In this document: piece after piece, positions 56,080-64,000 of the stretch
Position numbering within the stretch: the stretch's first letter is position 1
Layout of the letters: the number at the start of each line of letters is the position of its first letter
Source: Methylobacterium sp. PvR107
Lineage (GTDB): Bacteria > Pseudomonadota > Alphaproteobacteria > Rhizobiales > Beijerinckiaceae
Direction of reading: 5' to 3'
Length of the DNA stretch: 64,000 bases
Assembly (NCBI RefSeq): GCF_017833295.1
Contig: NZ_JAFIBW010000001.1
Span: forward strand, 682,001 to 746,000
The notes under the pieces: model-generated
Told to the model about the DNA's origin: nothing
Seen by the model: only the letters and a program-made list of their open reading frames with translations
The model's database searches: none
Translations under genes and position numbers: made by a program

Positions 56080-57189
56080 ATGAAGCGCCTGACGACCCTG
56101 GCCTCGATCGCCGGTCTCTGCACGGTCGTCGGCCTGTTCATGTCCTCCGGCCTTGAGGATGTGTCGGCCGCCGTCGTGAGTGCCGGTTGGGGCGCCGCCC
56201 TCGTGGTGCTGGCCCGCCTCGTGGCCGTCGCCTGGGCAGGCCTCGGCTGGTACGTGGTGTTTCCGGCCGGGACGGCCAAGCTCGCCGACTGCGTCTCGCT
56301 CCGATTCGTGCGCGAGGGCATCAACACCCTCCTGCCCGTCGCCACCGTCGGCGGCGACTTCGTTGGCGCGCGCCTGCTCGCCAAGCGCGGCGTCACCGGC
56401 GCGCTCGCCGGTGCCAGCATGTTCGTCGACCTGATGACGCAGGCCCTGACGCAGCTTCTGTTCACGGTGCTCGGTCTGGCCCTGCTGGTCCTGATCTGCG
56501 GCGACGGGCCGATCGCCCGGACCGTCGAGGGCGGGCTGGCCCTGGCGGTGCCGGCGCTCGGCGCCTTCTACCTGATCCAGCGCCGGGCCGGGCACCGACT
56601 CATCCAGGGGTTGCTCAGCCGCTTCGCCTCCGGGCGCGAGTGGCGGGCCTTCGGTGCCATCGACCAGCTCTACGACAGCCTGCGCCGGCTCTACGGCAAC
56701 CGCGGCCGGTTCGTGTTCGCGCTGGCGGTCCACTTCGTCGGCTGGGTGATCGGAACGCTCGAAGTCTACGTCTGCCTGCGTTTCATGGGCTATCCCATCG
56801 ATTTCGCGCAGGCGCTGATGATCGAGAGCCTCGCTCAGGCGGTACGCGGCGCGGCCTTCGCGGTGCCCGGCGCCCTCGGGGCCCAGGAAGGCGGCCTGAT
56901 CGCCCTGTGCGGCCTGTTCGACATCCCGGTGGAGGCGGCGCTCGCCCTGTCCCTGGTCAAGCGCTTCGCAGATCTCGGCGTCGGGCTTCCGAGCCTGCTG
57001 CTCTGGCATCGGATCGAGGCCAGGATCCGGGCCGAGGCGCCGGATGAGGAGGATGCGCCGGTGGCGGATGCCGGGCGCAATGCCAAGCGGGTCGCGCAGC
57101 CGGTCACGCTCGGGCCGTTCTACAGCTACGCGCCGCCCCGGATGGGCGCGCGGCTCGGCGACGGCGAGGAGTTGAAGAAGTGCGCCTGA
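56080..57189 (+). CDS. hpnL: Hopanoid-associated membrane protein HpnL
   Basis: A protein of 369 residues with about eight transmembrane helices of the lysylphosphatidylglycerol-synthase TM / UPF0104 family. Family features are LRFVREGINTLLPVATVGGD, GARLLAKRGVTGALAGASMF and the segment IESLAQAVRGAAFAVPGALG then AQEGGLIAL. HpnL recurs in hopanoid clusters; it is proposed to act in hopanoid movement, but its role is not firmly shown. The gene opens a run of five hpn genes on the plus strand and overlaps hpnM by 10 bases. Confidence 0.9.
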   Translation: MKRLTTLASIAGLCTVVGLFMSSGLEDVSAAVVSAGWGAALVVLARLVAVAWAGLGWYVVFPAGTAKLADCVSLRFVREGINTLLPVATVGGDFVGARLLAKRGVTGALAGASMFVDLMTQALTQLLFTVLGLALLVLICGDGPIARTVEGGLALAVPALGAFYLIQRRAGHRLIQGLLSRFASGREWRAFGAIDQLYDSLRRLYGNRGRFVFALAVHFVGWVIGTLEVYVCLRFMGYPIDFAQALMIESLAQAVRGAAFAVPGALGAQEGGLIALCGLFDIPVEAALALSLVKRFADLGVGLPSLLLWHRIEARIRAEAPDEEDAPVADAGRNAKRVAQPVTLGPFYSYAPPRMGARLGDGEELKKCA

Positions 57190-57791
57190 CCCGTCGCCTC
57201 GCCGCCGCCCTCATCGCCGTCCCCCTGCTCGTCCCGGTCCCGTCATGGGCCGCGGACGATCCGGCCGTTCAGACGGTGCGCGACCTTTACGCCGCCTTCA
57301 CGGCCGCGCTGAAGGACGGACCCGGTCCCCTGCCCGCCCGGGTCGAAGCGGTGGGGCCGGCCATCGACAAGGCGTTCGACTTCCCCGCCATGACCCGCAT
57401 CGCCGTCGGCGCGAAGTGGGCGAGCTTCACGCCGGAGCAGCAGGCGGCGGTCATCGACGCGTTCAAGCGCAGCCTGACCGTGACCTATGCCAACCGGTTG
57501 GCCCGCGCGGCTGGCGGCAAGTTCGACGTCACCCCCAAGGTCGAGGAGCGCGGTGCCCAGCGCGTGGTCGTGACCCGTGTCACCGCGTCGGACGGCGACG
57601 ATTCCGAGGTCGACTTCGTCGTCAACGCCAGCAACCGCATCCAGGACGTCCTGCTCAACGGTGACGTGAGCGAGGTCGCGGCCCAGCGCAACGCGCTCTC
57701 CGCGCCGCTGAAGACCGGCGGAGCCGACGGGGTCGTCAAGTTTCTCCGCCAGCGGGCCGACGGGATGCTGGCCGCCAAACCGACGCCGTGA
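57180..57791 (+). CDS. hpnM: Hopanoid-associated periplasmic protein HpnM (MlaC-like)
   Basis: A protein of 203 residues from GTG at 57180. MRLTRRLAAALIAVPLLVPV then PSWA is a signal peptide. The mature part is an MlaC/Ttg2D-like lipid-binding fold: DKAFDFPAMTRIAVGAKWAS, FTPEQQAAVIDAFKRSLTVT, then VTRVTASDGDDSEVDFVVN and IQDVLLNGDVSEV. It may carry hopanoids or phospholipids across the periplasm. The start is inside hpnL, so the two are coupled. Confidence 0.9.
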   Translation: MRLTRRLAAALIAVPLLVPVPSWAADDPAVQTVRDLYAAFTAALKDGPGPLPARVEAVGPAIDKAFDFPAMTRIAVGAKWASFTPEQQAAVIDAFKRSLTVTYANRLARAAGGKFDVTPKVEERGAQRVVVTRVTASDGDDSEVDFVVNASNRIQDVLLNGDVSEVAAQRNALSAPLKTGGADGVVKFLRQRADGMLAAKPTP

Positions 57792-57877
57792 CCAGCGCCT
57801 CGCATGGGGCCGAACTGAGCCGGCCGTTCGCGGCCATTGCCGCCTGACGCGGCCGACGATCGCACGGACCCGACCGG

Positions 57878-59086
57878 ATGGATCTCTCCTCGCTGGCGCT
57901 GAACGGGCTTTCGTGGCTGTCGCTGATCTGCCTGATCCTGGCGGCGTCGGGCGGCCTCTACAGCTTGGCCGCAGCCTTTTGCGCCGGCCGTTACGCGGCG
58001 CGGGCCATGCCGGAACTGGCCCCCGGCGCGCCCCGGCCGTCCGTGACCATGCTCAAGCCGCTCTGCGGCCTGGAGCCGAATCTCTACGAGAACCTCGAGA
58101 CCGTGCTGCGCCAGGATTATGCCGGCGCCGTCCAAGTGATCTTCGGCGTCCAGAGAGCCAGTGATCCCGCCATCGGCGTAGTCGATCGGCTGCGGCAGGC
58201 CTATCCCGCCGCGCGCATCGACCTCGTGATCGACGGCCGCCAGCACGGCTCGAACCGCAAGGTCTCAAACCTGATCAACATGGCCGAGCGGATCGCGCAC
58301 GACGTCGTGGTGCTGGCCGACAGCGACATGCTGGTCCGGCCCGATTACCTGGAGCGCCTGGTCGCGGAGCTGTCGCAGGACGGCGTCTCGGGCGTGACCT
58401 GCCTCTATCACGGCGTACCCGCCTATCGTGGCCTCTATGACCAGCTCTCGACGCTGGCGATCGACACCCACTTCCTGCCCAACGTCGTGATGGGCCTGAG
58501 CCTCGGGCTGGCGAAGCCCTGCTTCGGCTCCACCATCGCCTTCACCCGGGCGAGCCTCGACGCGGTGGGCGGATTCCGCAGCTTCCGCGACGACCTGGCG
58601 GACGATTACGCGATCGGGGCGGCCCTGCGCGGCCTTGGCGGCCGGGTGGTGATCCCGAGCTTCACCATCGGCCATACCAGCGTCGACACGGACTTGTCCG
58701 GCCTCTGGCGGCACGAGCTGCGCTGGAACCGCACGATCCGCAACGTCGATCCGGCCGGCTATGCTGGATCTATCGTCACGCATGCCTTCCCGCTGGCCCT
58801 GCTCGGGGCCCTGCTGCCGGGCGCCGGCACCGGCGCACTCTGGATCGCCGCGGCGGCGCTGGCGAGCCGTGTCTTGCTCTGCCGGCAGCTCGAACGCGCC
58901 TTCGGCCTCACCCCGCACCCCTACGGACTGTTGCCGATTCGCGACATCCTGTCCTTCCTGAACTTCGCCTGGGCCTTCATGTCGGGGGCGGTGACATGGA
59001 AAGGTCACGATTATCACGTGGTTGCGGATGGCACCCTGATCCCGGACGCCGAACTCGGCCGCGATGCCGGCGCGCCGCTCCGCTGA
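57878..59086 (+). CDS. hpnI: Hopanoid glycosyltransferase HpnI
   Basis: A protein of 402 residues. One N-terminal transmembrane helix is followed by a GT21-type (ceramide glucosyltransferase-like) domain, VTMLKPLCGLEPNLYENLET, with D1/D2 motifs in VVVLADSDMLVRPDYL and DDLADDYAIG and the (Q/R)xxRW motif in HELRWNRTIRN. Three C-terminal hydrophobic segments anchor it. In Burkholderia HpnI adds N-acetylglucosamine to bacteriohopanetetrol. It lies 86 bases after hpnM. Confidence 0.93.
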   Translation: MDLSSLALNGLSWLSLICLILAASGGLYSLAAAFCAGRYAARAMPELAPGAPRPSVTMLKPLCGLEPNLYENLETVLRQDYAGAVQVIFGVQRASDPAIGVVDRLRQAYPAARIDLVIDGRQHGSNRKVSNLINMAERIAHDVVVLADSDMLVRPDYLERLVAELSQDGVSGVTCLYHGVPAYRGLYDQLSTLAIDTHFLPNVVMGLSLGLAKPCFGSTIAFTRASLDAVGGFRSFRDDLADDYAIGAALRGLGGRVVIPSFTIGHTSVDTDLSGLWRHELRWNRTIRNVDPAGYAGSIVTHAFPLALLGALLPGAGTGALWIAAAALASRVLLCRQLERAFGLTPHPYGLLPIRDILSFLNFAWAFMSGAVTWKGHDYHVVADGTLIPDAELGRDAGAPLR

Positions 59087-59143
59087 ACCCGGCTTCCTCG
59101 TCCCTCCGCCCTCCCCCGGCATTGCCCTGAGGCCTTGAACCCC

Positions 59144-60577
59144 ATGCGCACGCTCTTCCTCCAGGCCCCCACCTTCGACGGTTTCGACGGCGGTGCCGGC
59201 TCCCGCTATCAGGCCAAGCGCGAGATCAAGTCGTTCTGGTACCCGACCTGGCTGGCCCAGCCGGCCGCCCTGGTGCCGAACTCGAAGCTGATCGACGCGC
59301 CGCCGCACAACATCAAGCTTCCCGAGATCGTGGCCCAGGCCAACGACTTCGATCTCGTCGTGCTCCACACCTCGGTGCCGTCGTTCAAGTCGGACGTGAA
59401 GACGATCGAGGCGCTGAAGGCCGCCAATCCGAAGCTCATCGCCGGCCTGATCGGCGCCAAGGTCGCGGTCGACGCCGCCGGCGCCATGGCCCAGGCCCCG
59501 GTGGTCGATTTCTGCGCCCGCAACGAGTTCGACTTCACCGTGAAGGAAGTCGCCGACGGCGTGCCGATGGCGCAGATCAAGGGTCTGTCCTATCGCGATG
59601 CCAACGGTGTCGTGGTCCACAACGAGGACCGCGAGATCATGACCGACATGGATCAGCTGCCCTTCGTCACCAGCGTCTACAAGCGCGACCTGGAGATGGA
59701 GAAGTACTTCATCGGTTACCTGAAGCACCCCTACATCTCGTTCTATTCGGGCCGGGGCTGCAAGAGCCGCTGCACCTTCTGCCTCTGGCCGCAGACGGTC
59801 GGCGGCCACACCTACCGCACCCGCTCGGTCGCCCACGTGATCGAGGAGATCAAGTACTGCCTGAAGGAATTCCCTCAGACCAAGGAGTTCTTCTTCGACG
59901 ACGACACCTTCACCGACAACCTGCCGCGCGCCGAGGAGATCGCCCGCGAGCTCGGCAAGCTCGGCGTCACGTGGTCGTGCAACGCCAAGGCAAACGTGCC
60001 GCGTGAGACCCTGAAGGTGCTCAAGGAGAACGGCCTGCGCCTGCTGCTGGTCGGCTACGAATCCGGCAACCAGACCATCCTGCACAACATCAAGAAGGGC
60101 ATGCGGGTCGAGGTCGCCGAGAAGTTCACCCAGGATTGCCACGACCTCGGCATCGCCATCCACGGCACCTTCATCCTCGGCCTGCCGGGCGAGACCAAGG
60201 AGACGATCCAGGAGACGATCGCCTTCGCCAAGCGGATCAACCCGCACACGATCCAGGTCTCCCTGGCGGCGCCCTACCCGGGCACCTTCCTGTACAAGCA
60301 GGCGGTGGAGAACGGCTGGCTCGACATCGAGAATGCCGAGCTCGTCGACGAGAACGGCGTGCAGGTCGCACCGCTGCACTACCCGCACCTCTCGCACACC
60401 GAGATCTTCACCTCGGTCGAGGAGTTCTACAAGAAGTTCTACTTCCGGGCGCCGAAGATCGCCTCGATCGTCAGCGAGATGGTGCGTTCGCCCGACATGA
60501 TGAAGCGTCGCCTGCGCGAGGGCGTCGAGTTCTACCGCTTCCTCAAGGAGCGTCAGGGCACCGCCAAGGCGGCGTAA
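59144..60577 (+). CDS. hpnJ: Hopanoid radical SAM enzyme HpnJ
   Basis: A protein of 477 residues. An N-terminal B12-binding-like Rossmann region (MRTLFLQAPTFDGFDGGAGS onward) precedes the radical SAM core with the cluster motif GRGCKSRCTFCLWPQ (Cys206, Cys210, Cys213). Further features are EFFFDDDTFTDNLPRAEEIA and LLVGYESGNQTILHNIKKGM. HpnJ converts the glucosaminyl group of bacteriohopanetetrol into the cyclitol ether by ring contraction. ATG at 59144 is used; a TTG three codons earlier is closer to GAGG but less likely. Confidence 0.95.
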   Translation: MRTLFLQAPTFDGFDGGAGSRYQAKREIKSFWYPTWLAQPAALVPNSKLIDAPPHNIKLPEIVAQANDFDLVVLHTSVPSFKSDVKTIEALKAANPKLIAGLIGAKVAVDAAGAMAQAPVVDFCARNEFDFTVKEVADGVPMAQIKGLSYRDANGVVVHNEDREIMTDMDQLPFVTSVYKRDLEMEKYFIGYLKHPYISFYSGRGCKSRCTFCLWPQTVGGHTYRTRSVAHVIEEIKYCLKEFPQTKEFFFDDDTFTDNLPRAEEIARELGKLGVTWSCNAKANVPRETLKVLKENGLRLLLVGYESGNQTILHNIKKGMRVEVAEKFTQDCHDLGIAIHGTFILGLPGETKETIQETIAFAKRINPHTIQVSLAAPYPGTFLYKQAVENGWLDIENAELVDENGVQVAPLHYPHLSHTEIFTSVEEFYKKFYFRAPKIASIVSEMVRSPDMMKRRLREGVEFYRFLKERQGTAKAA

Positions 60578-60586
60578 GTCAGGGGT

Positions 60587-60632
60587 CCGGGGCCTGCGGC
60601 CCCGGCGGGGGCGGGGGGCAGAGCCCCGCCCC
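60587..60632. other. Two G/C-rich hairpins between hpnJ and hpnK
   Basis: CCGGGGCC-TGC-GGCCCCGG (60587-60605) is followed by a second G/C-rich hairpin with GGGGCGGGG and CCCCGCCCC arms (60606-60632). No T-run follows. They may limit read-through or protect the hpnJ mRNA 3' end; similar G/C-rich hairpins are common between Methylobacterium genes. Confidence 0.5.
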
Positions 60633-60683
60633 CTCTTCGCCGGCTCCGCCCTGGACCCGTCGACACCCAGGACTGAGGTTCTC

Positions 60684-61526
60684 GTGAAGCGTCTGGTCGT
60701 CACCGCCGACGATTTTGGGCTGAGCCCCGAGGTCAACGAGGCCGTCGAGCGGGCGCACCGCGACGGGATCCTCACCGCGGCGAGCCTGATGGTCTCGGCC
60801 CCGGCCGCCGCCGACGCGGTGGCCCGGGCCAAGCGGATGCCGTCCCTGCGGGTCGGGCTGCACCTCGTCCTCGTGGAGGCGTGGCCCACCCTTCCGGCGG
60901 CGGACCTGCCCGACCTGACCGACACGGCCGGCCTGATGCGCGCCGATATGGGTCGCCTGGGCCTCGACTTCGCCCGCAAGCCCGCGGCCCGCCGCCAGCT
61001 CGCCGCCGAAATCCGCGCGCAGTTCGAGGCCTATCGGGCGACCGGTCTGCCGCTGGACCACGTCAACGCCCACAAGCACTTCCATGTTCACCCGCTGATC
61101 GCGGGCGCGGTGCTGCGCATCGGCCGGGATTTCGGGATGCGCGCCCTGCGGGTGCCCCGGGAGCCGCGGGAGATCCTGCGCCGCGCCGAGCCCGGCGCCC
61201 GGCCGCGGCCGGCCCTCGACATCGCCCCCTGGGCGGCGCTGCTCGCGGTCCGCGCCCGGCAGGCCGGGCTGCTGATCCCCGACCGCACCCTCGGCCTCGC
61301 GTGGTCCGGCGCCATGACGCCCGCTCGCGTCGCCGCTCTGCTGACCGAACTCCCGAACGGCCTGACCGAGCTCTACACCCACCCGGCCACCGCCGGCGGC
61401 TTCCCGGGCGAGGCACCGGGCTACCGCTACGTCGACGAGCGGAACGCGTTGATCGCCCCCGCCTCGCGGTCGGCCGCCGACGCGTCGGGCGCGATCCGCG
61501 GCGGGTTCTCCGACTTCCTCGGTTGA
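60684..61526 (+). CDS. hpnK: Hopanoid deacetylase HpnK (YdjC family)
   Basis: A protein of 280 residues. It has the YdjC/ChbG motifs LVVTADDFGLSPEVNEAVE (metal Asp pair), LRVGLHLVLVEAWP (His) and LDHVNAHKHFHVHPLIAGAV (metal His cluster). HpnK removes the acetyl group from the N-acetylglucosaminyl hopanoid made by HpnI, freeing the amine needed for the cyclitol-amine head group. GTG at 60684 follows GAGGTTCTC, a good ribosome binding site. Confidence 0.93.
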   Translation: MKRLVVTADDFGLSPEVNEAVERAHRDGILTAASLMVSAPAAADAVARAKRMPSLRVGLHLVLVEAWPTLPAADLPDLTDTAGLMRADMGRLGLDFARKPAARRQLAAEIRAQFEAYRATGLPLDHVNAHKHFHVHPLIAGAVLRIGRDFGMRALRVPREPREILRRAEPGARPRPALDIAPWAALLAVRARQAGLLIPDRTLGLAWSGAMTPARVAALLTELPNGLTELYTHPATAGGFPGEAPGYRYVDERNALIAPASRSAADASGAIRGGFSDFLG

Positions 61527-61536
61527 CCGCAGCCGA

Positions 61537-61556
61537 TATCTGACTTTAGTCAGATA
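61537..61556. promoter_or_regulatory. Palindromic operator at the start of the MarR-GNAT gene
   Basis: TATCTGACT-TT-AGTCAGATA has 9-bp perfect arms and ends two bases before the ATG at 61559. MarR proteins usually bind 16-20-bp palindromes at their own promoter, so autoregulation is likely. It also occupies the ribosome binding site, where no other Shine-Dalgarno sequence is seen, which suggests a leaderless mRNA. Confidence 0.7.
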
Positions 61557-61558
61557 AA

Positions 61559-62434
61559 ATGACGTCGATCGACATCGCCCGCGTCCGCCGATTCGCGCGG
61601 GCCGTCACCGCCGAGGTCGGTGCGCTCGACGGCTCGTTCCTGGGACGAGGCCGACCGCTCGGGGTCGCGCGCGTCCTGAACGCCATCGGCGCCGGGCGGA
61701 CCGAGATCGGCGAGATCCGCGCCTATCTGGGCCTCGATTCCGGACTGATGAGCCGCCTTCTGCGGAGCCTGGAGGTCGAGGGCCTGGTGGTGACGGCGCC
61801 GCATCCCACCGATGCCCGCCGCCGGATCGCGTCGCTGACGGCAGCGGGGCAGCGGGAATTCGAGGCCTACGAGGCTCTGTCGAACGCCCGCGCGGCCCTC
61901 CTGCTCGAGCGCACGCCGCACACGGACGAACTCCTGCGCGCCATGGATCGGGTCGCCCTCGCGCTCGGCCAGCACGCCATCGCCGTTGCGGAGGCTGATC
62001 CGCGCGGCGCGGCGGCCGGCGCCTGCCTCGGCGCCTACTATGCCGAACTGGGCCGTCGCTTCGCTTCGGGGTTCGACGTCGCGCTGTCCTGCGACCCGGA
62101 GGCGGCGGACATGGTCCGGCCGCGCGGCATCTTCCTGCTCGCCGTCGCGGACGGCCCCCCGGTCGGATGCGTCGGGCTCAAGGGCAACGGCGGCCCGGTG
62201 GCGGAGGTCAAGCGGCTCTGGATCGATCCCGCCGCGCGAGGCCTCGGCCTCGCCAAGCGCCTGATGCACGACGTCGAGAATGCGGCCCGGGACCTCGGCA
62301 TCCGGACATTGCGGCTCGATACCAGCAGCGCCCTCCCCGAGGCTCTGTCGCTCTACCGGCGCTCCGGCTGGGTCGAGATCGACCGGTTCAACGACGACCC
62401 CTACCCGGACCACTTCTTCGAGAAGGTTCTCTGA
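61559..62434 (+). CDS. MarR-type regulator fused to a GNAT acetyltransferase
   Basis: A protein of 291 residues. The first 140 residues are a MarR winged helix (RTEIGEIRAYLGLDSGLMSR as recognition region; GLVVTAPHPTDARRRIASLT as wing). From about residue 150 a GNAT domain follows, with GIFLLAVADGPPVGCVGLKG, KRLWIDPAARGLGLAKRLMH (acetyl-CoA-binding motif A) and a C-terminal GWVEIDRFNDDPYPDHFFEK. The fusion is found in several Actinobacteria and Proteobacteria; the ligand is unknown. It is convergent with hpnN, 7 bases apart, and downstream of hpnK. Confidence 0.9.
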   Translation: MTSIDIARVRRFARAVTAEVGALDGSFLGRGRPLGVARVLNAIGAGRTEIGEIRAYLGLDSGLMSRLLRSLEVEGLVVTAPHPTDARRRIASLTAAGQREFEAYEALSNARAALLLERTPHTDELLRAMDRVALALGQHAIAVAEADPRGAAAGACLGAYYAELGRRFASGFDVALSCDPEAADMVRPRGIFLLAVADGPPVGCVGLKGNGGPVAEVKRLWIDPAARGLGLAKRLMHDVENAARDLGIRTLRLDTSSALPEALSLYRRSGWVEIDRFNDDPYPDHFFEKVL

Positions 62435-62441
62435 CCGGCGC

Positions 62442-64000
62442 CTACTTGGCCGGCACCGGTTCCTTCCGCGCCACGCTCTTCCGCAGGGCCGCACCGACGG
62501 CCTTCTCAGCCTCGGGACGGTCTTCGTCGGGCTGTGCCGGCGGCTCGCCGAGCGTCGCCGGGACCACGAAGAACGCCGCCACCAGGGTGAAGAACAGCGA
62601 GAGCGCGAGCAGCTTGCCCATGCTCGCGGTGCCCGGATGGCTCGACAGGACCAGCGACCCGAAGGCGCTGCCGGTGGTGAGCGCCGAGAAGAAGATCGCG
62701 CGGGTCAGGCTGGAGGCGAGCATGTCGTTCACGCCCGCCCGCCACGCGATCACGTAGTAGATGTGGAACGCCACGCCGACCGCGAGCATCAGCGGCAGCG
62801 CGATGATGTTGGCGAAGTTGAGCGGCATGCCGACGATGCGCAGGGCCATCAGCGTCCAGAGGGTCGCGATCACCAGCGGGCCCAGGGTCATCGCGACGTC
62901 CCAGGGCTTGCGCAGGGCCACCGACAGGATGACGAAGATCAGCACGAAGGCCGTGACCGCCGCCTGCACGAAGGCGCCCAGGATCGTGTAGCTCGACTGC
63001 GTGGTCGCGACGGGCGCGCCTGTGGCATGGGGCGCAACCTTCAGGACCTCGTCCGAGAAGGTCCGGAGCACCTGGTCGTCGTTCGAGTCGCCCTTCGGAT
63101 GGACCTCGATCCGCGCCCGCCCGTCGGCGGCGACCCAGTCGGCCTTGAGCTGCGGCGGCAGGTTGTCCAGCGTGATCTTGTCGGGGTGCAGCAGGTCGCG
63201 CAGGCGTGCCAGCAGCGGACCCAGATCCTTCGTCAGCGCGAAGGACGCGGCCTCGCGCTGCGGGACCGGACCGGCGGCGAGCTTGTCCAGGGTGCCGGCG
63301 AGCTGCTTGGCCGCCTGCGCTCCTTTCGCATCGCCCTTGGCCTCGCCCGCGACGCCGTTGAGGGCCGTCGCGGCATCCTTCAGCGCCTTCACGTTGTCGG
63401 CGTCGGTCGGCGGCGGCGGCCGGCGGCCGGGGTTCAGCACCGGATCGAGAAGCTGGGCCGTATCGGCGATCTGCGCGAGCTTCTTGTCCTGGTCCCGGGG
63501 CACGAACGTATCGATGCTGTTGACCGAAGCCGTCACCGGCAGCGCCGCCAGCGTCTTCGTCAGCGCCGGGACCGCTTCGACATTCGGGGCCAGCACGTCG
63601 ATGAGGTTCGGGCTGGTCTCCGGGTTCTTGATCAGGTCGAGATAGGTCGCGATCGACTGCGTCTTCGGACTGCGCAGATGCATCGGGTTGGAGTCGAACG
63701 GCAGGTTCCAGAGCAGCGGCGCGCCCGCCAGCGTCACAAGCCCGACGGCGAGCAGGATCGGCTTGCGATGGCGGATGATCCACGGATCGACGCCGACGAG
63801 CCACTCGGTCTGAACCGCGGACTTCTCGCCCTCCGGCTTGAACACCGCGATCAGCGCCGGGAGCAGCGTCAGGGAGAACAGGAAGGCCACGACCATGCCG
63901 ACGCCGGCGATCAGGCCGAGCTCGGACACGCCCCGGAAGGCGGTCGGCAGGAACGCGAAGAAGCCCGCCACCAGGGACACCGCGGCGAGGGTCAGCGACC
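62442..64000 (-). CDS. hpnN: Hopanoid RND transporter HpnN, C-terminal part (cut by window edge)
   Basis: About 519 residues of the C-terminal part are present; HpnN is normally about 870 residues, so the start lies beyond base 64000. Two RND-type transmembrane blocks flank a large periplasmic domain: GVSELGLIAGVGMVVAFLFS at the left, and AFVLIFVILSVALRKPWDV to FANIIALPLMLAVGVAFHIY at the right. The periplasmic part includes FDSNPMHLRSPKTQSIATYL. HpnN moves hopanoids to the outer membrane (shown in Rhodopseudomonas palustris). The gene runs against the hpn genes and ends 7 bases from the MarR-GNAT gene. Confidence 0.93.
   Translation of the reverse strand, partial: SLTLAAVSLVAGFFAFLPTAFRGVSELGLIAGVGMVVAFLFSLTLLPALIAVFKPEGEKSAVQTEWLVGVDPWIIRHRKPILLAVGLVTLAGAPLLWNLPFDSNPMHLRSPKTQSIATYLDLIKNPETSPNLIDVLAPNVEAVPALTKTLAALPVTASVNSIDTFVPRDQDKKLAQIADTAQLLDPVLNPGRRPPPPTDADNVKALKDAATALNGVAGEAKGDAKGAQAAKQLAGTLDKLAAGPVPQREAASFALTKDLGPLLARLRDLLHPDKITLDNLPPQLKADWVAADGRARIEVHPKGDSNDDQVLRTFSDEVLKVAPHATGAPVATTQSSYTILGAFVQAAVTAFVLIFVILSVALRKPWDVAMTLGPLVIATLWTLMALRIVGMPLNFANIIALPLMLAVGVAFHIYYVIAWRAGVNDMLASSLTRAIFFSALTTGSAFGSLVLSSHPGTASMGKLLALSLFFTLVAAFFVVPATLGEPPAQPDEDRPEAEKAVGAALRKSVARKEPVPAK

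Noticed and set aside
58265..60979. 904-codon minus-strand open frame across hpnI and hpnJ
   Set aside because: It is antisense to two well-supported hpn genes and has low-complexity composition with no motif.

Overview
The window comes from a very GC-rich alphaproteobacterial chromosome, most likely Methylobacterium or Methylorubrum. The inference rests on the gene content (hopanoid side-chain genes, bluB, DUF2794, DUF1674, DUF5076), on the order kdsA / eno / ftsB / pdhA-pdhB-pdhC-lpdA seen in Rhizobiales, and on dispersed palindromic intergenic repeats. There are about 55 protein-coding genes, no tRNA or rRNA gene, no CRISPR array and no intact mobile element. The left end cuts thrS and the right end cuts hpnN.

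Region 1 (1-13.7 kb) is mostly housekeeping. It holds the thrS start, a 1.3-kb gene-free stretch with repeats, rsmB divergent from a DUF1674 (SDHAF4-like) gene, a cupin, an IS630 transposase remnant, an L,D-transpeptidase, a CPA1 Na+/H+ antiporter, glyQ and glyS flanking a small exported protein, and bluB. Just upstream of bluB, on its strand, lie a potential four-way-junction RNA and an intrinsic terminator. DUF2794 and a DapA-superfamily aldolase follow.

Region 2 (13.8-26 kb) holds a BI-1/YccA membrane protein, an enolase-superfamily acid-sugar dehydratase, an ABC permease/ATPase pair divergent from a TesA-type esterase and thpR, coaA-hisE, pyrB, and a cytochrome b / molybdopterin oxidoreductase pair. 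It ends with a broken BrnA-like antitoxin gene.

Region 3 (26-41 kb) holds topA, parE, a PRC-barrel protein, an outer-membrane beta-barrel, an RhlE-type DEAD-box helicase, a GGDEF protein, an A-type Fe-S carrier and a threonine dehydratase-like enzyme.

Region 4 (39-53 kb) is the central-carbon block on the minus strand: kdsA, eno, ftsB, pdhA, pdhB, pdhC, lpdA. It is interrupted by lineage-specific genes, including two predicted PD-(D/E)XK nuclease-fold proteins (Uma2 and DUF559) inside the pdh operon.

Region 5 (54.7-64 kb) is a hopanoid-modification locus: hpnL-hpnM-hpnI-hpnJ-hpnK, a MarR-GNAT fusion gene with its own palindromic operator, and a convergent hpnN transporter. Divergent from hpnL is a full-length L-arginine:glycine amidinotransferase homologue with the catalytic Asp, His and Cys motifs. 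HpnI, HpnK and HpnJ build an aminated cyclitol-ether head group on bacteriohopanetetrol, and Methylobacterium is known to make a guanidine-substituted form of this lipid. The amidinotransferase is therefore a strong candidate for the enzyme that installs the guanidine, and is the most interesting hypothesis in the window.
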